DNA from: Clostridia bacterium
Lineage (GTDB): Bacteria; Bacillota_A; Clostridia; Oscillospirales; CAG-272
Direction of reading: 5' to 3'
DNA: 63,647 nucleotides
NCBI GenBank assembly: GCA_017445115.1
Contig: JAFSUU010000085.1
Span: forward strand, 1-63,647
How positions within the stretch are numbered: the first letter of the stretch is position 1; each line of letters opens with the position of its first letter. Shown here in pieces: positions 25,007 through 32,996 of the stretch. The notes under the pieces were generated by a model. It searched no databases. It worked only from the letters and a program-made list of their open reading frames with translations, and had not been told where the DNA came from. A program made the position numbers and the translations under genes.

Positions 25007-28000
25007 AGACAGAAACCAAACAAAGGATAGAAGCGTATAAAGAACATCTGCCGAAGATGAAGGAAAAAGTTTTCGGCGCCCTTATGATGTTCGTAATAGC
25101 CGTAGTCGTTCTGACTTCGGCGACTTTCGCGTGGATAACTTTGTCATCCAATCCGGAAGCTGCGCATTTGGATACGACGGTCGCCGCAAACGGCAACCTG
25201 GAAATTGCCCTTGTTCCAAATGACGGTGCTTATCCGACGTCGGGGCGCGGGGATTCTTCGGCAGTCGACAACGACATCGCACGTTCTAATATTACATGGG
25301 GTAACCTCGTTAACCTCTCCGATGCGTCGTACGGTATCCAGAATATCGCTCTTCGACCGGCTCTTCTCAGCGAAAACAACCTCCTTATTTCGCCTCTTCA
25401 AGGAGCAGTATACGGACAGGACGGACGTATCACAACTCTCGATACGGATTATACTTTCGCTAAATGGAACGGTTATGAGTTCATAGCATCGACGGAAAGC
25501 GGAGTACGTGCAATTACGGCGTATAAACTCGCGGTCTCCGACGCCACCGCGACGGCGGTCAAGAACCAGATTGCCAGACAGCAGCAGCTGGTCATAAATG
25601 CAAACGGCGTGGTCAACAATCAGTATAAGAACAACGCGATCACGACTGCGAATATTAACGGACTTAAAGAATTTCTCAGCATTATGGTCAGTGCAAAGGT
25701 CACTGATAAATTGAACGATATGGGAGGCGTCACTTCTCACGCCTCGGAAACTACGCCGATCCCTTCAGACTCGTTGCAAAATTTGTACAATCTGTATAAT
25801 CAGATATTGATAGCGATGGAGTATCAGAAATCTGCATATACTGAACTCGCGAATTTCCAAAGATATATCAATTCACTTTCAACCGGTACTGAGTATGTTC
25901 CACTTGACTGGGATACTATTTCCAAAAACAATGCGAAGTACAACGTAGCAGATCCCGACAAAGTCAGCACGGATAAAGTGGTAAATCTTCCCGGATTGAC
26001 ACAGTTTATTACGGATATCGGAAAAGCGACGACCGACGTTGCAACTTTCAAAGAAATGTACGAGGACTCCAGAGATAACGGTACCGTGTATTATTACCCG
26101 AGCATCAGTTCAATGTGCGACAGACTGCTCGGCACGAGCGGCGTTACCATCAACGGTAAACCTATGAGCCAGATCGGAGCATCCGAGGCTTTGGATATGC
26201 TTGACGGCGCCCAGATTTGCCTCAAAACCGGTATCCTTGCGAGATTCGAGCAGTACGCCATTGAAGCCGCGAACAGAATGAACGTGACTATGTCTAAAAT
26301 CAACGTGGATACAAGCCAGGTCGAAGCTTCAGGCTTTACAGTAAATATGGCCAAGAGTATGCTCAGCGGCGGCATCAAAAATGCGCACGTATATACAGGT
26401 GCATCCGCGACATCGGACGGAAGCTTTAACGCTAACGCCGGTCCGTCTTATACGCAGACATCCCTTGCAAAAGCCGCGAGCGCTTCCATAGACCTTGTGC
26501 CGGGCGATAAAGTCGCAACCGATAACTACGGTCTCGCAATAGACCTTTGGGTAAGAACGAATACAGATGAAACTTATCTAGTTCTCGACGGGGAAGTCGA
26601 GAAAGAAGTCAATACTGTCGTTGCGATGGGAACAGACGATAACGGAGCTCCAGTCGAGCTTTATGTTGCAAAAGTCTTCTTAGAAGAAGGTGTAACCACT
26701 TCTGTCGACGTTTATCAGAAAAACGGTAACTGGTACCGTAACGGTTCTGCTTCGATAGTGAACCCCGATGATATTGACGGAGCTCCTGTCGTTAAAATGG
26801 AGGAAGTGACGACCATAACCGGTTATCACGGATCAAACCGTGTTTGGGACGAGGACGATAAACCTCTTATCACCGCGGACAGCACCACTCAGGGCAACGG
26901 AAGCTGCTTCATATTTTACGCCGACTCCGCTGAGGATCAGGAACGATTCCTCAAGCTTCTCGAAGCATTCAGAGTAGCTTTCGTAAATTCAAGCGGTTCG
27001 CTGATGACCACAGGCGTTCTTGATATCGAAAATCTTTACGCAGTCAACGGTAAAGTCACAGTACCGCTGAAGATCAACTCTCCTCTGATAATTGAAAAAG
27101 AAATAGAGATAGTTGACGATGAGGGCAATCCGGTCCTTGACGAAGAAGGTCAGCCGACGTATGATATCGGTCGGGTGCCTTTGACCGACAGCACAGGAGA
27201 ATATGTATACGCAATAACCGAGCTTAAAAGGAATACAGCGGTCAAGATAACAGCAATCGTATATCTTGACGGTACGCTAATAGGAAACGACGACGTCCTT
27301 GCGTCTTCAAGCATTCAGGGACAGCTCAATCTGCAGTTCGCGTCCACCGAAAAGCTTCATCCTGCCGGAGACGTTGAACTTGAGAACCAGGAAAGAACGA
27401 TCGTTGCGACAGTTGACAAGACATCGCTTGAATACGGTGAAGACGAACTTAAAGTCAGAGTATCCGTTTCGGTTGACGGAGATTCTCCCGCTAACGTATC
27501 CGCGTTCTTCCAGCGAGCTATCAACAGCACACAGGGTAAACGTATGGAGACGCGTGCGTTCACGGCTTCCGGAGAGAACAGCTGGGTATGCGACTTTACG
27601 TTTATCGCTCCCGGTGAATATTATATAAGAGAAGTGATGCTCGACGGCGTCAACTACCGCCTTAACACTCCGGTTCACGTCAGTATCACGGGATTCGCTC
27701 CCGAGTACGTCAACTGGGGAGAAGCCGATAACACTGCCGTAGTATATACGGCAAGCAACAGCTATCCCGAAAACGTATATATCAGCTTCGGCGCAGATGA
27801 CTCGATCGTTGGTACAACAAAGGTCGTACTTCAGTTCAAAAACGAAGATAACGGTAACTTTGTCGACGTCAAGATGTCGTACGACCCGATCAGGATGCAT
27901 TGGGCAGGAACCGCTAATTTCGGTATGTCCGGTAATTATTCACTGCAGTACGTCAAAGTTAACGGAGAACAGTATGACCTGGCTGAATTCAATGAAAGCT

Positions 28001-30855
28001 TCGTAAAGAGACTGACTCTGTACCTCGGACTCAGCGCTTACGTGACGTCAAGCAGTTCTCAGAGAGACTTCTATACCGGAGAGGCGTTATACAAGGATAT
28101 GAAGGTCACGGTTTACGACAACTCCGGAAACGAACTTCAGAACCTTGAAGGCGCTTTGCTGACATACTCACGCGGTAGTTCTACGACCGAACTCGTTACA
28201 ACGGAGCTTTCGTGGAACGCGAATTCCGAAAAATACACGGGTACTCTTCAGATCACAAGACCGGGTAACTATCAATTCAATAACATTACAGTAGGAAGCC
28301 ATAAAATAACTTATGCTTCGTCTTCTCCTACTTTCTATGTCAAGAACCCCGATCCCGTATCCTACAACGCGGCATCGGTCAGCACGTATCACGGAGATGA
28401 TAATATCCAGTTCGTACCGCTCGCAAACAACGCGTTCATCGGACCGATCAGAATTGCCAACTCCGATACGGCATACATTTCCGCAGTTGTTCGCAACAGC
28501 ATAACGGGTGAGGATTACACTATCACTCAATCTTCCGACAACACCAGACAGGGAACGATGTACTACGACGCAGGTTCATGGTACATAAATCTTCCGACCT
28601 ACAGAGTCGAGCTTGATGATGAAACGTACAGCGCACCGATTCAGGACGGCACGTGGACGGTCAAGAGCATCAGCCTGTGGGACGTTATAGATACGAACAA
28701 CGTGGAGCATACCATTTCCAATAAGCTCGTATGGGCAGATGGAGTTGACGGATACGACTTCGGTCCGCTTTCGACGATCGTATCAAGCACGGTCAACGTG
28801 GATATGACCCTTACCGGTTCTACGAACCTCGGTGACGGCAGCACTCCGTTCATGACAGCTCACAGTATTGCGGGTGAGACCGGAATGGCCGTTACGATTC
28901 GCGACGATGCTGGCCGAGCTATTCCCGAGAACAAGATTGCTTCGGTAATGCTCAATTTGAGTTACACGGACAATACCGACAGAAGCTACGGATACAAAGT
29001 TCGCGGATATAACCGTCAACCGAGCGTTGTGCTCTCGCACTATACCGGCAATAACGGCATCTGGGATGCAAGCGAAGACCTCAAGGTCCAGTATGTCGGC
29101 GAATACGTCGTTAAGAACCTTACGGTCACGATGCCGGACAACAGTACGATCGTTATCAATCCGAACGAGCACGGCGTTCCCACGACGTTCAGCGTGAGAT
29201 CCGCAGGACCTGAAAATAACGTCAAATATTCGGTTAAACAGGGCAAGACAGTTTACGGTAAAAACGACAGCAACGTTGTGACCGGCTCGTTCCTCGAGGG
29301 ATACAATCCCGATATAATGGTCACCGCAAGAGTAACGTATATTAACGAAGCCGGCGTCGAGGCGTACGCACAATACGCTTTGCTCGATGACCTTGCCGTA
29401 AAACTCCAGTTCAGATATAAGAACGGAAAGACAGCTCCAAACGGAGGATATTCGTGGAGTGGAACAAGCCTTTACGAGTCAATCGATATGACTCTGACTC
29501 CCGGTGAAAACACTTCGAACGGTATTCCTTACACAAGCGGCGTTACCCCGATGCTTGCCGGCTCATACGGCGTCACGGGTACGATAGCGATCAACGGCAC
29601 GCAAGTCCCGCTCGACTTCAACTTCTCCGATATCTCTGTATACTCGGTATCGCCGACTTTGAAGGTGACGGCTGTCAGCCCGGCTCCTACGACTCTTTTG
29701 CATATCTTCATCCCGTCAAAGAGCACGGGAACGTATGAAGACTATGTGTGGGACGAATCCAACCTTGCCGAGGTCAAGAACTTCAAGAGCGATTATATGG
29801 CGAACGTGTATATGGGTGTCGAAGAAGACAACGGCCATCCCGCTTATACCGCGCCTCAGGTGACGCTCGGCCTCTCGAGTATCGGCACAAACTTTGAGAG
29901 CGCTTCCGCTTCAGTTTCCGGAGCATCGTCGAGTGGTGCTGCCACATTCAGCTTTACCCCTTCGTCAAACACGTCAAAGCAGAGCATCGGCTATTCGGAA
30001 AGCAAGACCGAGACGCTGCAGGAAGGCGGTACGTGCGGATCAGACAGTACGGTAACTTACGATATCCCGCATTTTGCCGGTACCAAGACGATAAGTGCGG
30101 TCAGCGTTGTAAGCGGCGGAATAACGTACAGCGTAAATCTTACGAATACAGTTACTATCCGCGAATCAAATGAGGTTCCTCCGACGCTCTCGTTCATAGC
30201 CGCATCCGGATATAATCAGCTCCAGATGCCCGATTCGCAGATAAGCGAAGACGGTCAGGCGTTCGATTATGTACTTCCCACAAGCGCCGGTACCCAAACC
30301 AAGAGGGTCGACGAGATTACAGAAAACGCCGATCCGGTACAGACGGGAACGCAGACGAATAAGTATTCTTACATCAGCGGAAGTACGGACAAGACGAGAA
30401 AGACGAGCGGATGTAATGCGACGACGTATTATTACTGCGAATTCACATTCAAGAACTATACCAGAACGGTCACAACGTACGAGGTCACGGGCGGTACCAA
30501 CACCTACGATGTCGTCTACGGAGTTACCGGATGGATAGTCGACGGAGTTACGTACGCTCCCGGAGCCACCGTCCACGTAACGGGACAGATGACGGCGACA
30601 CCGGTAATCGGCGAACTCTCGAGGACGCTTGTCTCTCAGGATGTCAAGACTACGAAGTATACTAAGACTCAGGATTCGTTAGACAGTACGACGACAGCGA
30701 ACGGCTCTGAGACTACTTCGAGCGCGTCGGCAGCGCGTACGTTGTATCCGAGCGCTCCGTCCGGATACAGTTACTACAACAACAGCAATAAGACGGACGG
30801 CAGCTGGGTAAGTACGACTGCAGAGTGGTCACCGTCCAACCCGTTCAATCAGTAA
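25003..30855 (+). CDS. Giant TasA-like/Ig-repeat surface protein with SipW-type signal
   Basis: 1950 residues from GTG 25003 (AAGGAGG nine bases upstream, GTGA overlap with the previous stop). Signal core ends TSATFAWITLSSNPE (38-52). The first ~800 residues repeat the subunit blocks of the genes at 9119 and 10797: TWGNLVNLSDASYG, YGQDGRITTL, YGLAIDLWVRTN, NRVWDEDD, DSTTQGNGS, AIVYLDG and QLNLQFASTEKLHP. The next ~800 residues are Ig-like repeats, each ending in a strand such as GNYSLQYVKVNG, GNYQFNNITVG, TWTVKSISLWDV or GEYVVKNLTV. The tail is Ser/Thr/Tyr-rich and repetitive and ends WSPSNPFNQ, like the NPFN end at 10797. A fusion of fibre subunit with a long stalk, plausibly a linker or adhesin tying the fibre to wall or ligand. 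Confidence 0.7.
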   Translation: MKTETKQRIEAYKEHLPKMKEKVFGALMMFVIAVVVLTSATFAWITLSSNPEAAHLDTTVAANGNLEIALVPNDGAYPTSGRGDSSAVDNDIARSNITWGNLVNLSDASYGIQNIALRPALLSENNLLISPLQGAVYGQDGRITTLDTDYTFAKWNGYEFIASTESGVRAITAYKLAVSDATATAVKNQIARQQQLVINANGVVNNQYKNNAITTANINGLKEFLSIMVSAKVTDKLNDMGGVTSHASETTPIPSDSLQNLYNLYNQILIAMEYQKSAYTELANFQRYINSLSTGTEYVPLDWDTISKNNAKYNVADPDKVSTDKVVNLPGLTQFITDIGKATTDVATFKEMYEDSRDNGTVYYYPSISSMCDRLLGTSGVTINGKPMSQIGASEALDMLDGAQICLKTGILARFEQYAIEAANRMNVTMSKINVDTSQVEASGFTVNMAKSMLSGGIKNAHVYTGASATSDGSFNANAGPSYTQTSLAKAASASIDLVPGDKVATDNYGLAIDLWVRTNTDETYLVLDGEVEKEVNTVVAMGTDDNGAPVELYVAKVFLEEGVTTSVDVYQKNGNWYRNGSASIVNPDDIDGAPVVKMEEVTTITGYHGSNRVWDEDDKPLITADSTTQGNGSCFIFYADSAEDQERFLKLLEAFRVAFVNSSGSLMTTGVLDIENLYAVNGKVTVPLKINSPLIIEKEIEIVDDEGNPVLDEEGQPTYDIGRVPLTDSTGEYVYAITELKRNTAVKITAIVYLDGTLIGNDDVLASSSIQGQLNLQFASTEKLHPAGDVELENQERTIVATVDKTSLEYGEDELKVRVSVSVDGDSPANVSAFFQRAINSTQGKRMETRAFTASGENSWVCDFTFIAPGEYYIREVMLDGVNYRLNTPVHVSITGFAPEYVNWGEADNTAVVYTASNSYPENVYISFGADDSIVGTTKVVLQFKNEDNGNFVDVKMSYDPIRMHWAGTANFGMSGNYSLQYVKVNGEQYDLAEFNESFVKRLTLYLGLSAYVTSSSSQRDFYTGEALYKDMKVTVYDNSGNELQNLEGALLTYSRGSSTTELVTTELSWNANSEKYTGTLQITRPGNYQFNNITVGSHKITYASSSPTFYVKNPDPVSYNAASVSTYHGDDNIQFVPLANNAFIGPIRIANSDTAYISAVVRNSITGEDYTITQSSDNTRQGTMYYDAGSWYINLPTYRVELDDETYSAPIQDGTWTVKSISLWDVIDTNNVEHTISNKLVWADGVDGYDFGPLSTIVSSTVNVDMTLTGSTNLGDGSTPFMTAHSIAGETGMAVTIRDDAGRAIPENKIASVMLNLSYTDNTDRSYGYKVRGYNRQPSVVLSHYTGNNGIWDASEDLKVQYVGEYVVKNLTVTMPDNSTIVINPNEHGVPTTFSVRSAGPENNVKYSVKQGKTVYGKNDSNVVTGSFLEGYNPDIMVTARVTYINEAGVEAYAQYALLDDLAVKLQFRYKNGKTAPNGGYSWSGTSLYESIDMTLTPGENTSNGIPYTSGVTPMLAGSYGVTGTIAINGTQVPLDFNFSDISVYSVSPTLKVTAVSPAPTTLLHIFIPSKSTGTYEDYVWDESNLAEVKNFKSDYMANVYMGVEEDNGHPAYTAPQVTLGLSSIGTNFESASASVSGASSSGAATFSFTPSSNTSKQSIGYSESKTETLQEGGTCGSDSTVTYDIPHFAGTKTISAVSVVSGGITYSVNLTNTVTIRESNEVPPTLSFIAASGYNQLQMPDSQISEDGQAFDYVLPTSAGTQTKRVDEITENADPVQTGTQTNKYSYISGSTDKTRKTSGCNATTYYYCEFTFKNYTRTVTTYEVTGGTNTYDVVYGVTGWIVDGVTYAPGATVHVTGQMTATPVIGELSRTLVSQDVKTTKYTKTQDSLDSTTTANGSETTSSASAARTLYPSAPSGYSYYNNSNKTDGSWVSTTAEWSPSNPFNQ

Positions 30856-30872
30856 GCATAATAGAATTATCA

Positions 30873-30900
30873 GCCCCGCCCCCTTCACGGGGGGGCGGGG
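30873..30900 (+). other. GC-rich hairpin after the giant surface gene
   Basis: GCCCCGCCCCC and GGGGGGCGGGG pair around TTCAC with no T run following; the next gene begins about 30 bases on. This matches the other T-less hairpins that close fibre-like genes in this cluster. Confidence 0.5.
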
Positions 30901-30929
30901 AATTCCCGATAACAGCAGGAGACTTGATT

Positions 30930-31664
30930 GTGTTAAGCATTTTTTCAGATTTTATAGTAAGTATATATAACGCCGGGCTGAGCCAAGTGATCTACAATAT
31001 TTTCTTCTTTGGCGGTTTTGTAGGCCTTACGATCTACAACCTCTGCGTTTGCAAAAAGTACGGTATATCGAGATTGAAAGCGATGCTGTTCACGGTGATG
31101 GTGTACGCAGCTTCCGTTGCCTGGATGTTCGTTCTTTACTGGGTATTTACAGGGACTTGGGGCGGCAACAACATCGTCAGAATCTTTATATGGGTTCCGG
31201 TGTTCGCGTTTCCTGCGGCGAAGATACTCAAACTCGACTGGCTGACGAGCTGCGATTTCATATCGCCTTGCCTGTGCATCAATCACGGCATTGCTCATCT
31301 CGGTTGTATTTTTGCAGGCTGCTGCTACGGTTATCCGATGGAAAACGGAGTATTCAGTCCCAATACGATGTACAAGACTTTTCCTATTCAGCCGATAGAG
31401 GCGCTTATCGCTATAGGTATCGCGGTATATATTGCTATCCGTGAGCACAAAAAGAAATACAAGACCGACGGACTTTCCATCCCTGTCATGTTGATGCTGT
31501 TCGGATACAGCAGATTCTTCCTTGAGTTTGCCCGTGATAACGATAAGTTGTTCTGGAATATTTCCGAACTTGCGCTCCACGCTTTGCTCGCCGGTATCGT
31601 CGGTACAGTATCATATTTCATAGTTAAAAGAATCAATAAGAAAAAATCCGTCAGCGTTCAATAA
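30930..31664 (+). CDS. Lgt-like polytopic membrane protein, first of a pair
   Basis: About 244 residues from GTG 30930 (AGCAGGA ten bases upstream); TTG 30924 is an alternative. Seven or so hydrophobic segments. Motifs follow the prolipoprotein diacylglyceryl transferase pattern: HLGCIFAGCCYGYP in place of the GRIGNFINGE block, FPIQPIEALIAI like the HPSQLYE block, and LFGYSRFFLEFARDND like YGxxRFxxEFxR. These Gly-Cys-Cys-Tyr-Gly variants are widespread Lgt-superfamily members in Firmicutes and may not modify classical lipoproteins. The gene lies directly downstream of the fibre genes and beside a second Lgt-like gene, hinting at a lipid or acyl modification step for the surface structure. Family call good, activity unproven. 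Confidence 0.7.
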   Translation: MLSIFSDFIVSIYNAGLSQVIYNIFFFGGFVGLTIYNLCVCKKYGISRLKAMLFTVMVYAASVAWMFVLYWVFTGTWGGNNIVRIFIWVPVFAFPAAKILKLDWLTSCDFISPCLCINHGIAHLGCIFAGCCYGYPMENGVFSPNTMYKTFPIQPIEALIAIGIAVYIAIREHKKKYKTDGLSIPVMLMLFGYSRFFLEFARDNDKLFWNISELALHALLAGIVGTVSYFIVKRINKKKSVSVQ

Positions 31665-31691
31665 TGCGAACACAATTTTTCGGAGGATAAT

Positions 31692-32360
31692 ATGAAGCCT
31701 GAAATCATAATTGCAATATCGATCGGCACCGTGGCTATGTTCGGCGTTATGGCGTTCTGCCGCAGATGGTATAAATCGATATCTTTGATCAAGCTTCTTA
31801 TCGCCGCGCCTCTCCTTACCGCGTCCGGAACGGTCGGCGCGTATCTTCTGTTTTTTGTCGAAAACGGCGAGTTCGGCGGGATATCTTTTTACGGCTCGCT
31901 GTTTCTGATCCCGGTACTGTTTATTCCGGTATCACTTCTTTTGAGAACAAAGTTCGGAGAGCTGACGGATCTTTGCGCACCGTCGGTTGCGCTGATGCTT
32001 GCGATCAACAAGATCAACTGCATCAGAACAAATTGCTGCAAAGGAATGGTCATCGGTGAAGATTCAAACGGCAACGAGATCCGTTTTCCGAGTCAGATAG
32101 TAGAGCTCGTAGCAGCTCTTGCCATTATGGCGATTTTGATCTATTTTATGTCCAAAGAAAAATTCCGCAAAGAAATGTATCCCGCGTTTTTAGTTATTTA
32201 CGGAGTTGTACGTTTCGGGCTGAATCTGCTTCGCGAGACTTCTCCGTTTGTTTGGATACTGCCGGCGGGGAACTTCTGGTCTTTAGTAGCTATTGCCGCA
32301 GGGATCTTATGGATCGCAGTATACAGGTTCGTTAAGAAAAGAAAAGCTAAAGAATTATGA
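31692..32360 (+). CDS. Lgt-like polytopic membrane protein, second of a pair
   Basis: 222 residues; ATG 31692 after CGGAGGA. About seven hydrophobic helices. It shares the layout of its neighbour but is more divergent: NKINCIRTNCCKGM in the core loop, RFPSQIVELVAAL like the HPSQLYE block, and VIYGVVRFGLNLLRET in the last conserved region. The paired Cys is kept (NCCKG) but the flanking Gly/His positions differ, so it may be a partner or an inactive paralog. The stop overlaps the next ATG by four bases (ATGA), so three membrane-protein genes are co-translated. Function inferred only from superfamily resemblance. Confidence 0.6.
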   Translation: MKPEIIIAISIGTVAMFGVMAFCRRWYKSISLIKLLIAAPLLTASGTVGAYLLFFVENGEFGGISFYGSLFLIPVLFIPVSLLLRTKFGELTDLCAPSVALMLAINKINCIRTNCCKGMVIGEDSNGNEIRFPSQIVELVAALAIMAILIYFMSKEKFRKEMYPAFLVIYGVVRFGLNLLRETSPFVWILPAGNFWSLVAIAAGILWIAVYRFVKKRKAKEL

Positions 32361-32968
32361 GCCTATTCCAAAAGATCTCCGACGTATTGATGACGTCGCT
32401 TTGGATGCTGACTTATACTCTCGTTCTCGTCAGTACGGTGAAACGCAGATTTCCCGCCGTATCTCCGTGGACTCAAGCATTTTTGACTCCCCTCGAGGTC
32501 GCCGTAGCGGTAAACTGCATTGTGAATATCGATCGCCATTCGATTTATGTTGTGATCGCGTATGTCTATTGGGCTGCCGTTGAGATCGCGATAATAGCGG
32601 TCAGTTTACGCCTCGGATCGGTAAAACGGCGAATTATACCGTTCTATCTGTTATTTATTGCGGGGCTTACCGTTTTGATATATTTCTTTATCGGTTTGGA
32701 TCAAGGCATTTTCTTTTCCAATTACGTAAATACTGTAATCGGAATGATTTTATGGCTTATTTACATCAGAAGAGCGGATTATAAATTCAATTATTTGAAT
32801 CTTACCGTTTTTATATTGAATTTTATTGCGGTTTTGTTCTGTTTCCCACCTTATTTTGGAAAATTCGGGCATTTGGGAAATGTATTTATCGTGGCATTGG
32901 CAATCATCAATTTTCTCTTCATTCCGGTTTATTTGTGTAAAAATCGCGTAACGAAACTTGATAGTTAA
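32357..32968 (+). CDS. Polytopic membrane protein of unknown function
   Basis: 203 residues in about six transmembrane helices with short loops; ATG 32357 overlaps the preceding stop. Aromatic and Ile-rich, with basic residues between helices (KRRFP, KRRIIP, YIRRADYKF) that place those loops inside the cell. No family recognised. Base composition is a little more AT-rich than the fibre genes. The coupling to two Lgt-like genes suggests it acts with them in the membrane, but nothing in the sequence says how. Confidence 0.55.
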   Translation: MSLFQKISDVLMTSLWMLTYTLVLVSTVKRRFPAVSPWTQAFLTPLEVAVAVNCIVNIDRHSIYVVIAYVYWAAVEIAIIAVSLRLGSVKRRIIPFYLLFIAGLTVLIYFFIGLDQGIFFSNYVNTVIGMILWLIYIRRADYKFNYLNLTVFILNFIAVLFCFPPYFGKFGHLGNVFIVALAIINFLFIPVYLCKNRVTKLDS

Positions 32969-32996
32969 TTTCGGATCAATATTTCAGATTTAGGAA

